A DNA stretch of 64,000 nucleotides from a virus. The position numbers and the translations under genes are program-made. Below, one piece after another: positions 9,615 to 18,565 of this stretch (position 1 is its first letter; each line of letters starts with the position of its first letter). The stretch is from positions 1 to 64,000 of IMG/VR virus record IMGVR_UViG_3300005826_000069. One strand, given 5' to 3'. The notes beneath the pieces are model-generated. The model searched no databases. It was not told the DNA's origin and saw nothing but the letters and a program-made list of their open reading frames with translations.

Positions 9615-10507
9615 CAGCTTACATCCGTGATCAGGTTTCCAATCCAGCGTCCGCCGCCGGGATACGCGGAGACATACTCGAACGCGGCATAGTCAACGGC
9701 GTTGGCTGCCGTCGAAAGCGGCGGTCTCGTCCCGGCAGGGAAGTAATAGTTTGTTCCCCATGTGATCGTATAAGGGCCACCCGCAGCAGGCTGGATGAAA
9801 GCGATGCGAATGACCTGCCCATCCGCGCCAGCGGTGACAGTCGGATTGGACAGCGTGATATTCCCGGACAAGGTGCAGACAAACGCATTTGATGCGCCGT
9901 TGTCCACGGTGACTGCGCCCGATCCGGACAGCACCACCCGCGTCACGTTCTGTGCCTTGGTGAACAGCTGCGTCTTGGTTGTCGAGATGCCAAGGTCCTT
10001 GCGCACGAAGCTCTCGCCAGTGACGTACACACCAGACCCGCCTGACTCAAGGTTCTTGGCGTTGGTGGAGTTGACAGCCTGCGAGACGGTTCCCGCGTTG
10101 ACGAACTGGACATTCACCCCGTCACACATCACCCAGCGAATCTCTCCGTTGGGCACGTTGACCCCGGTGCCGGATGTCGTCTTGATAGTGACTTCATTAC
10201 CGTCCGAGATCGAGTTCCGAACAAGATAGAAGCGGGTGATCCCCGCTCCCTCTGGTACGTTCACGTTGCGCACCGTTCCCGGCGAGCCGGTCACATCCAG
10301 AATGCCTGCCCTCGCATCATTCGAGTTTGTGCTCCCGTTGTCATAGATCAGCGTGACATCGCCTACCGTGACGAGAACGGTCTCCATCTTCGCGACTGCG
10401 TTTTCCAGCAGCTGGAACACGCCTTGATTTGCAACATCGCCCCACGTTTCGTCGTTCTCGCCAACGTCCTGCAGAGTGATCTTGAGGATCGGTGAATAAG
10501 TTGTCAT
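9614..10507 (-). CDS. Tail fibre / appendage protein, 297 aa
   Basis: Residues 10-35 (KITLQDVGENDETWGDVANQ) carry the L-x-x-x-G-x-N-x-x-T-W-G pattern common at the N-terminus of phage tail-fibre proteins. The rest is Thr/Val/Asn-rich beta sequence with a C-terminal part ending in YVSAYPGGGRWIG, resembling fibre tips. It is coupled to the adaptor-like gene before it by an ATGA overlap. Confidence 0.7.
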   Translation of the reverse strand: MTTYSPILKITLQDVGENDETWGDVANQGVFQLLENAVAKMETVLVTVGDVTLIYDNGSTNSNDARAGILDVTGSPGTVRNVNVPEGAGITRFYLVRNSISDGNEVTIKTTSGTGVNVPNGEIRWVMCDGVNVQFVNAGTVSQAVNSTNAKNLESGGSGVYVTGESFVRKDLGISTTKTQLFTKAQNVTRVVLSGSGAVTVDNGASNAFVCTLSGNITLSNPTVTAGADGQVIRIAFIQPAAGGPYTITWGTNYYFPAGTRPPLSTAANAVDYAAFEYVSAYPGGGRWIGNLITDVS

Positions 10508-11169
10508 TGGCCTGCTCCAAGCGGGAAGGCGCGTATCTCTGGATACCGCGCCGCCATCAAGTCATAAAGTTCACGTTTGCTTGCAGGGATCAACGAGGCG
10601 TAGTCCTGCTCCCATATCGGAATCCTGTCATCACTCTTCAGGAACTTCTCTGCCTCGGCAAGACATGCTTTGAACAGGAGGTCGCCTACATTGTCCGACA
10701 GCCAGTTGGTCTCGTTCGTCGTCACCACCAGAGCTGCTGGGCGAATGATGTAACGAACCGTCAGCGTGTAAACCGTATCCGGAAGTGGTGCGACGATGAA
10801 ATTTGTCTCGTCAGGCTCTGCGTAATACTGAGGCGCACCTTCCGCCGTCGTCAGGTAATCCTCAATCCATTCGTACGAACGAAGCTCAAGGAACGTCCTC
10901 GCGCTGCTGGCCCCGCTCTCGAATGAGATTGACTGAGCGCCCAGTTGGTTTGCGGCATATCCCGCTGGCTTCACCACTGCGGAAACACCCTGCACGGTAG
11001 GTGTCGTTTCCGTTGCACGGAAGATCGACAGGTCGAGGTCTCTGGCAAGGCGCAGCTCACCAAGGTTGATGACCTCCGGAATGCTGCCAGCGAATTCCGT
11101 TCCATCGTCCTCCATCCATGCTTGAAGGTCCGCTGTAAGTTGCGTTGCGCTTGTTTGATATCCGGGCAT
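10504..11169 (-). CDS. Head-to-tail adaptor-like protein, 221 aa
   Basis: A helix-rich N-terminus (LTADLQAWMEDDG, then IPEVINLGELRLARDLDL), a beta middle (residues 50-140) and a helical C-terminus (LFKACLAEAEKFLKSDDR) match the adaptor / tail accessory proteins that sit under the portal in podoviruses. The layout parallels the 232-aa protein encoded about 1.8 kb upstream, suggesting two adaptor-type rings or a duplicated gene. Function inferred from architecture and position. Confidence 0.65.
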   Translation of the reverse strand: MPGYQTSATQLTADLQAWMEDDGTEFAGSIPEVINLGELRLARDLDLSIFRATETTPTVQGVSAVVKPAGYAANQLGAQSISFESGASSARTFLELRSYEWIEDYLTTAEGAPQYYAEPDETNFIVAPLPDTVYTLTVRYIIRPAALVVTTNETNWLSDNVGDLLFKACLAEAEKFLKSDDRIPIWEQDYASLIPASKRELYDLMAARYPEIRAFPLGAGQ

Positions 11170-11170
11170 G

Positions 11171-12985
11171 TCAGAATCCCTGTGTGTTGTTGTTCAGGCC
11201 AAGAAATTCCGCATTGATAGCGCCCGGTATGTTTGCCGCGTCACTGGTCCACGTCAGACCGTCCGCGCTCTTGAGCACGTAGGGGTCGTACTGGTTTATC
11301 GCGCCGACCGCAACCCATCCATCCGTTACCGAATACGAAACCGCAGCCAAGCCGCCGAAGTTCAGATTGGCTTCATCGCCTGTTCCGAATCTCTGTGTCC
11401 ACCCGTTGGTGACCGGATCGTCGCTGGTCCATATCCGCCCGGTGCCTGCGCCGCCCAGACTGTTACCGACGGCGACCCACAGGCCATCGAAGAACTGGAT
11501 ATCGCGGACACGAACGCCTGTCGAGCTGGGCAACGCCTGCACCGCCAGCGCCCACGGGCTTGCCGTGATCGACTCCGTTCCACGGACCACGCCGCTGTTC
11601 CCGCCTATTAGCCAGCGGTCGTTGCCTGACGCATCATTGCCGAAGCCGCAAGCCGATAGGTCCTGCGCAGTGCCAGAGGTCCGCGCAGTCCACGTTGTGC
11701 CATCCGGGCTGGTGTATAGCGTGCCGCCGTTACCGACAAGAACCCAGAGGCTGGCTCCGGCAAAGTACCGAACCTTGATCCATTGACCTACAGGCGAACC
11801 GCCGATTACGGTCCACGTCGTCCCGCCGTTTACCGACTGGATCAACCCCTCAACCCACGTCGTAGCGATGAACTTCGATCCGTCAGTGCTAACCGAATAG
11901 ATAGGATTGGAAAACGACTGCACAGGTGCGGTCTGTTCCGCCCAAGAAATCCCGTCCGTGCTGCGCTGTATGGTGTTTGCAGACTCGCCGCCAACGGCTA
12001 TCCACTGCGTTTGATCGTAGGCAATACCACGGATTCCGTACTCGGTGAAGTTGAAAACGACCTTTGTCCATGGCTCTGATGTTCCTGATCGGTAGGCAAT
12101 GCCATTGTTGGAGCCGCTGTACTCAATGCCAGCGACCCAGAAGTCTCCAGCCTGTTCAACGTTGATGGTGACAGGCACCTCGACGGTCGCGTTCTGCGGA
12201 GACTGTCCGGTATCCGTGACCGTCACTGCCAGCGTCCCCGTGTAAACGCCGACGGCAAGTGGGCCGATGGTCAGCGTTGAGGACGGCGCAGAGGCACTGG
12301 TAATCGTGATCGCAGGATCGGGCTGATCAATCCACGCCCATGAGTATAGATACGGCGGACATCCGCCCACCGCATTGATCACGATAGGCGCGGTGACCCC
12401 GCCTGCCGGTGCCACTGTTTCAGACACACTGGGAGGCACTGCCGCCGCTGCGAGCACGAGCGTGCTCTGATTCCCGGCAACGACCTTGTTCCCCGCCGAC
12501 GCTGTGCCCTCGAACGGATAGGAGATCGATATCGAATAGGTGGGCGTGCATTTGATCGGCACGGTAATCGGGCTGCAATACCACGTCGTGTCATCACGCT
12601 GGATATACACGAAAGAGCTTGGCCCTGAGCTGTCATCGAAGCGCAGGGCATCTTCCAGCCCGATCAGCGTCTCGCCGCCCACCAGATCGCCTGCCAACGT
12701 GGTGTTGGCCGGAATGCTCGGATCGAGGGCGCAGCATCCCGCTCGTGGGTCATCGCCCTCTCCGGGAGGCTTTGAGATTTCAGGAGCTGGTCGCCACAAA
12801 GCGACCGGATCAACGACGGTGACAGGCGTTTCCTGCGGATGCTTAGGCTCCCACCAGTCCGGATGAACCAGCAGGCCGGAGATGTGACCGTCTTCGACCA
12901 GATCGCGGTACAGCATCTTCTGCCCGGAACGCTGGCACTCTGCTAATGCATGACGGCCTTTTGCATACTCTTTGCGTCCGCTCAC
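11171..12985 (-). CDS. Virion protein with zinc-finger-derived N-terminus and beta-propeller, 604 aa
   Basis: The GTG start overlaps the preceding stop as GTGA. Residues 10-55 resemble a small phage domain with the pattern ALAECQRSGQKMLYRDLV...GLLVHPDWWEPKHPQE, usually a four-Cys knuckle; here only one Cys of the pairs remains. An Ig/PKD-like domain follows (about residues 175-280) and then a propeller of BNR-like repeats (W-x-x-V-G-G, S-x-D-G-x-x-W, at least five copies, residues 280-590), as in sialidase-like or photosystem-II-stability-like folds. Probably a tail-surface protein that binds glycans; the binding role is inference. Confidence 0.7.
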   Translation of the reverse strand: MSGRKEYAKGRHALAECQRSGQKMLYRDLVEDGHISGLLVHPDWWEPKHPQETPVTVVDPVALWRPAPEISKPPGEGDDPRAGCCALDPSIPANTTLAGDLVGGETLIGLEDALRFDDSSGPSSFVYIQRDDTTWYCSPITVPIKCTPTYSISISYPFEGTASAGNKVVAGNQSTLVLAAAAVPPSVSETVAPAGGVTAPIVINAVGGCPPYLYSWAWIDQPDPAITITSASAPSSTLTIGPLAVGVYTGTLAVTVTDTGQSPQNATVEVPVTINVEQAGDFWVAGIEYSGSNNGIAYRSGTSEPWTKVVFNFTEYGIRGIAYDQTQWIAVGGESANTIQRSTDGISWAEQTAPVQSFSNPIYSVSTDGSKFIATTWVEGLIQSVNGGTTWTVIGGSPVGQWIKVRYFAGASLWVLVGNGGTLYTSPDGTTWTARTSGTAQDLSACGFGNDASGNDRWLIGGNSGVVRGTESITASPWALAVQALPSSTGVRVRDIQFFDGLWVAVGNSLGGAGTGRIWTSDDPVTNGWTQRFGTGDEANLNFGGLAAVSYSVTDGWVAVGAINQYDPYVLKSADGLTWTSDAANIPGAINAEFLGLNNNTQGF

Positions 12986-13680
12986 CTGTAATTCCTACCA
13001 GACCCCCGCCGATACTTGAAGTTGCTTCCCGGCACGATTCGCAGGTCAGCTCCTTCGTTGGTTGCGCCAAGACCCTCTCTGAGTTTCTTGTCCGCTTTTG
13101 CAAACAGGCCCTGTTCGAGCTGCGGTGCCCACTTCTCTGCGAGCTTCGCTGCCAACCCAGACGCAAACGCTTCGCGCATGTAGTACGGAATGTCCGCAGT
13201 CTGGGCTGCCTGATCTGCGTCCTCGTAACGCAGCAGCGCGTTGTAGATGATCTGATCAGTCGAGTTTTCGGGCACCGTCCAGAAATACAGCGTGACATCA
13301 TCACGCTGTTTGTCTGCAAAGAACCTGTCCGGCCTTCCCTGAGTGTCTTTGTCAGGGATGTTCAGCCACTCCGCGCGACTCATGATCTCGACAGGAGTGT
13401 CCGTTCCGTCACGCCTGAGCACCATATCAACGATGTCGATGACCTGAGCAGGCAGTGCGTAGCTCTGCGTGCCCTGAACCAGCGGCAGGGTGATCTCGGT
13501 GATCTTGAACTGGGCGTAACCTTTGGTTGCCCACTCGACCATCATGTAGGAAATTGATCTGCGAGCAGAGCGAATGTGCCTTGCAGTAAGCGATGCCGGG
13601 TCTACCAGACAACGCTCAAACGACTCACTCACAATGCTCGCGAGATCAGGGTTCCAGAGGTACGTACCACTGGTTGCCAT
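12982..13680 (-). CDS. Adaptor / portal-adjacent connector protein, 232 aa
   Basis: Helical start (DLASIVSESFERCLVDP, then ARHIRSARRSISYMMVEWA), central strands with LPLVQGTQSYALP, then C-terminal helices (MREAFASGLAAKLAEKWAP) and a basic tail. This is the pattern of P22 gp4-like tail accessory factors and related connector proteins. It follows the capsid genes directly. The family call comes from pattern similarity only. Confidence 0.7.
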   Translation of the reverse strand: MATSGTYLWNPDLASIVSESFERCLVDPASLTARHIRSARRSISYMMVEWATKGYAQFKITEITLPLVQGTQSYALPAQVIDIVDMVLRRDGTDTPVEIMSRAEWLNIPDKDTQGRPDRFFADKQRDDVTLYFWTVPENSTDQIIYNALLRYEDADQAAQTADIPYYMREAFASGLAAKLAEKWAPQLEQGLFAKADKKLREGLGATNEGADLRIVPGSNFKYRRGSGRNYR

Positions 13681-13683
13681 TGC

Positions 13684-14025
13684 TTAACTCCTCTCGCTAG
13701 AGAGGATGTCCTGAACGATGGTAATTACCGACGTACCAGTCGCTCCGCCCAGAATTACCCGGATGGAATCGATTGGATGCGTCCACTGGTAAGTCCCGTC
13801 TGCTTCAGCTGTCTTGGCAATCCAGTTGGCCGAGGCCGCAGGAACCGCGTTGGCCACGGCATTGACCGCCTGACTTTCTGCGCGGATGTTATCCAAGGTC
13901 CACGACACTGACGTGACCGTCAGCCCCGTGAGTCCCGAGATCGCCAGCACAGTCGCATCGGTGTACCGATTTACCGGGTAGTAATACGTACCCGGCTCAG
14001 TTGGCGTACTCCTGATAGGACGCAT
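13684..14025 (-). CDS. Hypothetical head-region structural protein, 113 aa
   Basis: Beta-rich with PGTYYYPVNRYTDATV at the N-terminus and TVTSVSWTLDNIRAES in the middle. Not recognised. It sits between capsid-region and connector genes, so a head completion or decoration role is possible. Confidence 0.6.
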   Translation of the reverse strand: MRPIRSTPTEPGTYYYPVNRYTDATVLAISGLTGLTVTSVSWTLDNIRAESQAVNAVANAVPAASANWIAKTAEADGTYQWTHPIDSIRVILGGATGTSVITIVQDILSSERS

Positions 14026-14039
14026 AGGTCACCTCCCTA

Positions 14040-14471
14040 TCAGTCGTTGATCACGCCATTGTCACTGATGATGTAGCTGACAAGGAACGTGGTCGTGCCA
14101 CCCGTTGCCGCAGACGCACCGACACCCGCTTCGATTTCGGTGTCTGCCGTCAGGGCTACACCAAGATCAGCGCCAGTCTGCACCTCCACGACCGATGCCG
14201 TATCGGCAGACAGCTCATTCGCCAGACCGGCTGTGGTGCCGCCTGCGAGCTGCACGTCGATAGTCGGGGCCGTGCCGCCCGTACCGCCGCCAAGAGTCGT
14301 CACGCCCAGCGGGATTGCTCCAGCCGGAAGATACGCCCCGGTCCCGGCGACTGCCGCCGTTGGATCGACCGCTACTTTGACATATGCCCGGAATACCGCA
14401 GGGGTTCCCAGACTTTCACTGCCGGAGCCACGCTGCCGCCAGTAACCTGTAATCGTTGAACGCTTACCCAT
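14040..14471 (-). CDS. Putative capsid-region structural protein, 143 aa
   Basis: Ala/Gly/Thr-rich with little helix; residues 50-80 are AIPLGVTTLGGGTGGTAP and the C-terminus is TTFLVSYIISDNGVIND. Composition suits a small decoration or spike protein. It is the first gene after the major capsid protein, behind a stable hairpin that could tune its expression. No family recognised. Confidence 0.55.
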   Translation of the reverse strand: MGKRSTITGYWRQRGSGSESLGTPAVFRAYVKVAVDPTAAVAGTGAYLPAGAIPLGVTTLGGGTGGTAPTIDVQLAGGTTAGLANELSADTASVVEVQTGADLGVALTADTEIEAGVGASAATGGTTTFLVSYIISDNGVIND

Positions 14472-14514
14472 CTGTCTTCTCCAGTCCCATTAAAGGGTCT
14501 TCAGGGTAGGAATG

Positions 14515-14542
14515 GTGGGTGCCCACCGAAGCAGGCACCCAC
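14515..14542 (-). terminator. Hairpin after the major capsid gene
   Basis: GTGGGTGCC pairs perfectly with GGCACCCAC across a 10-base loop, right after the capsid gene stop. No U-run follows on the minus strand, so it may be an attenuator or an RNA-stabilising hairpin rather than a full terminator. Confidence 0.5.
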
Positions 14543-14564
14543 ACACTACTTGGATCAGCCGTGC

Positions 14565-15479
14565 TTAGGCGTTACCGGAAGAGCCGAATGCTCCCCGATA
14601 GTCCGACCAGCCAAAGCTGTACCGCTCGCGCGCCTTGTAGCGCATGTTGCCCGTCTCGAAGTCGCCCTCGATACCGCGCTGGATGTTCTTCCGCACCATG
14701 TGCTTCAGGCCGTCCATGCAATCGGTGATCAGGAACCACGCATTCGGGTCAGTCAGACGATGGTTCTGGAAAGCCCCACCCGGCACCTTGCCAAGATTTT
14801 TCATGGCATTGATGTCGTTGTCTGCAGTTCCCGGACGATACGGGGACATGAGAATGCGCTCTGCAACGAACTCAAGATCGGGCGGCACGATCAGCTTCAT
14901 TGGCCGAACCGCGATGTTGATACCGCGCTCGTCAACGAACTTGCTGATCTGGATGCACGCTTCTTCCAGAGACGTTTCGGACAGGTCTGCCTGCGTGGCA
15001 AACGTGTTCGACTGCACACCGCCGCCGTAAAGCGGGTGAGACGGGCTGAACAGGGGAACGCCATCGCCGCCCGGATAGGCAGCGTTGAAGCCGTTGTTCA
15101 GGATACCCGCACCCTTTACTTCCTTGGTGTGCTGCATTGAGCGCGCCAGCGCCCTCGCGTACTTGGAGCCGATGGAGCCGTAGAGGTTGTCCTCTTCAGC
15201 TTCCTCGGTGAGCGCGAATGCCAGAGCAATCGTCTCATGCACGTACCGGCTCGTGAACGCTTCGCCGCCACTGTCGTAGCTTACCGGAGCGCCCTCTGGC
15301 TTGACGGGCGCACCCGCGAGGCCAGCCAGCAGTACATCTTCTTCGTACGCTTTGTTGGATGTGTTGATTTCGAAAATGGGCCGCCACTCTTCCGGGTAGC
15401 GCTTGTATTCCATTCCGAAGACGGTGTTGAGACCTTCCTGAAGTTCTTTTCGGAAGGCAGCACGATTCATAACGCTCAT
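14565..15479 (-). CDS. Major capsid protein, Mu gpT-like HK97 fold, 304 aa
   Basis: Length and motifs fit the Mu gpT-type major head subunit family: IFEINTSNKAYEEDV near residue 35, then GLAGAPVKPEGAPV, an AFALTEEAEEDN helix, PLFSPSHPL in the central part and a conserved VPPDLEFVAERIL stretch near residue 200. The C-terminus has MRYKARERYSFGWSDYRGAFG. It assembles the icosahedral shell. A separate upstream gene supplies a scaffold-like protein, so no internal protease or scaffold domain is needed. A strong AGGAGGA site precedes the ATG. Confidence 0.85.
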   Translation of the reverse strand: MSVMNRAAFRKELQEGLNTVFGMEYKRYPEEWRPIFEINTSNKAYEEDVLLAGLAGAPVKPEGAPVSYDSGGEAFTSRYVHETIALAFALTEEAEEDNLYGSIGSKYARALARSMQHTKEVKGAGILNNGFNAAYPGGDGVPLFSPSHPLYGGGVQSNTFATQADLSETSLEEACIQISKFVDERGINIAVRPMKLIVPPDLEFVAERILMSPYRPGTADNDINAMKNLGKVPGGAFQNHRLTDPNAWFLITDCMDGLKHMVRKNIQRGIEGDFETGNMRYKARERYSFGWSDYRGAFGSSGNA

Positions 15480-15493
15480 CGTATGTGTCCTCC

Positions 15494-16084
15494 TTAGACT
15501 TCAGTCAGCGATGCTGCGAAATAGTGGTTCTGGATGGTGAAACGCACCTTCGCAAAAGCACCATACTCAGACAGGGCGATGCCGTCAGGTCCCTCGTAGA
15601 GACCCTCGACACGGGCTACGGTGTTGGCCGCAGTGGCTTCTGCCTGATTCAGCTGAGCGCCGGAAATGCCGTTCGTGACATTGCCAGTACCAACTGTCCA
15701 GCCGAAAGCCTGCCCGAGATCGACGGCAGCGATTGTGGAAATCTGGCCAACGCATTCCAGATTCGGATCGTCGTACACGAACGCTTTGGCATTGACCGCC
15801 CCAAGGGTGGCAGTGCCGGTAGGCCAGTACGGTGACCACTTCACATCGCCGTTCGCAGCTACATACTGGCATCCCGCAAAGATACCAAGAACCCGAGCCG
15901 TCGCCGCCGCAGTGGCGGGAGTCAGGTTGATGGTGCGGTCTGTGCCAGCGAGGCTAACGAAATCGCCTGTGAAGATGTTCTCCGTGAGACCTGAAGCAAT
16001 CGCGTACTCACGCATCCGAGCCGGAGTGCCGCCAGACTGATGGACGTTTGGCGCGAAACCGCGCTTTGCGTCTAGGTTAGCCAT
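15494..16084 (-). CDS. Probable capsid decoration / head structural protein, 196 aa
   Basis: Begins MANLDAKRGFAP, a start seen on structural head proteins of several phages, and continues with beta-rich sequence including TGDFVSLAGTDRTINL, ILGIFAGCQYV and a C-terminal YGAFAKVRFTIQNHYFA. Its place just upstream of the capsid gene suggests a decoration or minor capsid protein made in large amount. Family not named with certainty. Confidence 0.65.
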   Translation of the reverse strand: MANLDAKRGFAPNVHQSGGTPARMREYAIASGLTENIFTGDFVSLAGTDRTINLTPATAAATARVLGIFAGCQYVAANGDVKWSPYWPTGTATLGAVNAKAFVYDDPNLECVGQISTIAAVDLGQAFGWTVGTGNVTNGISGAQLNQAEATAANTVARVEGLYEGPDGIALSEYGAFAKVRFTIQNHYFAASLTEV

Positions 16085-16095
16085 GGTGGATACCT

Positions 16096-16647
16096 CTACT
16101 CGTTATCGGCAGCCTCCACCCTACGACCGACTACACGGGCAGGATGGGTCACCGATGTCTTGTGATGGACATGAATTGGATGACCTGTGACCTGCGCGTT
16201 TGAGAGATCGTGCTGAACGGCTTCTTCTTGCTGCTTGGTAAGCCCATCGTAATAGGCGCTTCGCTGCTTGAATCGGCTCTCCGGCATCTCACACAGGACG
16301 AGATCATCCGCGACGATGATCCCTGCGCTGGAATCCGCGACTGCGAAATGCTGCCACTCAACGCCTGCCGTATCAGCAGGTCTGGGTCGCCAGCCTTCGC
16401 GCATTGCGCTACTCCAGTTTCTGGGATCGGCCTCACCCTTCACCTGCTTTCGAATCCAGCGCTGCACCATGCCGGGTCTCGGCTCTGGCGCATCAAGGCT
16501 CGATGGACGGACCCAAGGTCCCTCCGCATGTTCGAGGTGGGTGGCACGTTCATCCGACATCTCGTCCACACGAGACTCGTGCCCACGCTCTGGAACGTGG
16601 GTAGCTGCGGCTTTCGCGGCATCTTTCTTGGTGCTTCTGGCAGTCAT
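16096..16647 (-). CDS. Hypothetical head-region protein, 183 aa
   Basis: Basic N-terminus (MTARSTKKDAAKAAATH) followed by a polar region with WVRPSSLDAPEPRPGM, then a more ordered part containing DDLVLCEMPESRFKQRSAYYDGLTKQQEEAV. Proteins with this kind of middle motif occur between scaffold and capsid genes in other phages, role unknown. ATGA overlap with the scaffold-like gene. Confidence 0.6.
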   Translation of the reverse strand: MTARSTKKDAAKAAATHVPERGHESRVDEMSDERATHLEHAEGPWVRPSSLDAPEPRPGMVQRWIRKQVKGEADPRNWSSAMREGWRPRPADTAGVEWQHFAVADSSAGIIVADDLVLCEMPESRFKQRSAYYDGLTKQQEEAVQHDLSNAQVTGHPIHVHHKTSVTHPARVVGRRVEAADNE

Positions 16648-17645
16648 CTTGCATCCCTCTCTGCTTTCTCATTGAGCAAAGTCTGGCGGCGCTCTGCCGC
16701 AAAACTTTTCAGATGCTCGGGGTTCTTTGGGTCGAGGCCGAATCTGCGCATTACCGCAAAGTCTTCAGGCCCCAACGTGACCTTCCCGGACTGCACTGCT
16801 CTTACTGCCCCCCGATCATCTCCGTCCACGCCTGCGACAGTGTTGCCGGGGCGCGTACGCTTTCTCGGGGGAGTGTCACGATCAGAAGACTCATGGTCCT
16901 CCTGATCATCGAAGAAACCCGGAAGCCGTTTGCGAAGACGCTTGTCCATCTCCTCAAAGTATTCCGGGGAGGTCTGGTCATAGCCCTCTGAAGCGAGCTT
17001 GGCATCGACCTCGTTTGCAACACGGGTCTGCCTCTCGAAGCCGCTTCGGCTGTACCACGAGTTGTTCGCGGCCATCCATTTCTCGGCTTCAGCATTCACC
17101 GTGCGCGCGGGTGCTGCACTCCCGCCATCTGCATCGTCGTCATCCGACGCTGCCGCAGCCAGATCAGCCGCTTTGCGATCCGCTCTCAGCTCAGCGAGAC
17201 GGTCATACAATTTGACCTGTTCTTCAGTCTCGCCCGTCTCGACGGCTTTGGTGAGTTGAGACCGCGTAGCTTCGATCTGATCATCCAGCGATTTCAGTTC
17301 CGCCTTCGATAGCGATTTGAGCTGCGCCGCTGAACGCGCTTCGACGGCCTTTAATCTGGCCTCAGCGGCTTCCGCTCGCTGGCGCTCTTTCAGCTTGGCC
17401 CGACGCTCACGCTCAAGCCGCTTCTCGAAGGAGTTCTTGGAGTCGCCGCCCTCGTCGTCATCGTCGGCCCCAGTTTTGGGGGCGGCAACAACATCAGAGT
17501 CTCCGTCAGATTCTTTCGATTCCGCTGCCTTTTGCAGGGGTCCTCGACTGATCCCGTCGGAGTCGGTATCGAGGTCCACTTCAACGGACGACATGTCGGG
17601 CGTGCCGTGAAGGTCCTCGAAGATGATGTCTTGATTACCTGTCAT
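16644..17645 (-). CDS. Scaffold-like protein, 333 aa
   Basis: Highly charged and helical: an acidic N-terminal third, a long coiled-coil segment (about residues 85-170, rich in KLKERQRAEAAEARLKA), an acidic linker and a basic C-terminal region ending QTLLNEKAERDAR. A helical, charged protein with a basic end that can touch the capsid is typical of phage scaffolds, and the gene lies just before the capsid gene. The start at MTGNQDIIFE is chosen because TAAGGA lies 9 bases upstream. Confidence 0.75.
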   Translation of the reverse strand: MTGNQDIIFEDLHGTPDMSSVEVDLDTDSDGISRGPLQKAAESKESDGDSDVVAAPKTGADDDDEGGDSKNSFEKRLERERRAKLKERQRAEAAEARLKAVEARSAAQLKSLSKAELKSLDDQIEATRSQLTKAVETGETEEQVKLYDRLAELRADRKAADLAAAASDDDDADGGSAAPARTVNAEAEKWMAANNSWYSRSGFERQTRVANEVDAKLASEGYDQTSPEYFEEMDKRLRKRLPGFFDDQEDHESSDRDTPPRKRTRPGNTVAGVDGDDRGAVRAVQSGKVTLGPEDFAVMRRFGLDPKNPEHLKSFAAERRQTLLNEKAERDAR

Positions 17646-17698
17646 TGATAATTTCCTTAACTCAGATTGTAGCGTCACTTCCAGAGGAAGGACAAGGG

Positions 17699-18106
17699 TT
17701 ATAGCCAGAACCGATAGTCTGTCGGTGATTCGATGACCCCAAGGATGTTGTCATCGTTCACGATCAGGTAGTTACGCCCGGATTTTGTCCGGATTTTCTG
17801 GCCCCCATAGACCCCGAAAACTACCCAGTCTCCGACCTTCGGCACCTCTCCCTCGCCCATGCTCAGCCCGGAACTCGTCTTTCCCGCATAGCACAATGGC
17901 CCCATGTGGATGACTTTGCCGACGTTTGTCAGCATTCGCTCCGTCTCCTGAGCTTCGTCTGGCAGGTGAATGCTGCCAATCTGGCTGGGCGGGGAGTACG
18001 GCTCAATGACCATGCGCCAGAGGATCGCTCTGGGCGGCTTAAACTCCAGCTCCACTTCCTTTGTCGGCGGCACGAACTTTTTCTCGCCCATGCTGATGTC
18101 GCTCAT
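17699..18106 (-). CDS. GroES-like co-chaperonin, 135 aa
   Basis: The order of motifs matches the GroES/Cpn10 fold: an early strand with ILWRMVIEPY, then GSIHLPDEAQ, GKVIHMGP, a turn with GEGEVPKVGDWVVFG-x-YGGQ, and a final NDDNILGVIES strand. In GroES the corresponding motifs are R-x-(L/V)-x-(K/E)-x-x, G-I-x-L-P, V-K-V-G-D-x-V and D-I-L-A-x-(V/I). It would cap the host GroEL ring, as T4 gp31 does, to help fold the capsid protein. The usual mobile-loop GG-(I/V)-x-L pattern is present only loosely as IGSIHL. It lies in the head module between portal and scaffold-like genes. Confidence 0.8.
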   Translation of the reverse strand: MSDISMGEKKFVPPTKEVELEFKPPRAILWRMVIEPYSPPSQIGSIHLPDEAQETERMLTNVGKVIHMGPLCYAGKTSSGLSMGEGEVPKVGDWVVFGVYGGQKIRTKSGRNYLIVNDDNILGVIESPTDYRFWL

Positions 18107-18372
18107 TTCGCACCCCGCTTGCGCGTCTGAGCGCCTTCCGGTGTGTCTTCGTCATCGTCCGCCGCCAGCTCCGCGCGGTTGACCAGCGTATTGATCGTGG
18201 CCACCGCCAGCTCCAGCCCCTCAACCTTGCCGGAGAGCTTCTTGTACTCCTTGAAGTCCCGGCACCCGCCCTTGCCCATCTTGCGCTCACACTCGCGCTG
18301 CTCCGCGTAAAGAGCCTGCGAGACGTGATTGGCAAACTGCTGCAACAGCGTCTGTGGTATTACTCTAGCCAT
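18103..18372 (-). CDS. Small helical protein, 89 aa
   Basis: Long amphipathic helix with two Cys (residues 26 and 36: EQRECERKM, KGGCRDF) and an acidic then basic tail. ATGA overlap with the co-chaperonin gene. Not recognised; a head-assembly helper is possible from its place. Confidence 0.6.
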   Translation of the reverse strand: MARVIPQTLLQQFANHVSQALYAEQRECERKMGKGGCRDFKEYKKLSGKVEGLELAVATINTLVNRAELAADDDEDTPEGAQTRKRGAK

Positions 18373-18565
18373 ACTTCTTTTTCACCCCTTGTAGAAACGC
18401 CAACATCTGGCGGAAATTTTTGCCGGTCTCGATTGCCGAGAGGGCAAACTTGCGCGGAGATACGCCACGGATTCCCCGCTTGCGCAGGAACTCCCGTGCC
18501 GCACGGACATCCTCAGCTTTAACGCTTCGTTCCGTCACTGTCCTTTTTCTGCTTTGCTCTGGCAT
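18365..18565 (-). CDS. Small basic DNA-binding-like protein, 66 aa
   Basis: Very basic, with a motif VSPRKFALSAIETGKNFRQMLAFLQG that looks like a compact helical domain. It overlaps the end of the portal gene by 47 bases and the next gene by 8. The ATG has only a weak ribosome site; an inner GTG giving 57 aa is an alternative. Function unknown. Confidence 0.55.
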   Translation of the reverse strand: MPEQSRKRTVTERSVKAEDVRAAREFLRKRGIRGVSPRKFALSAIETGKNFRQMLAFLQGVKKKYG

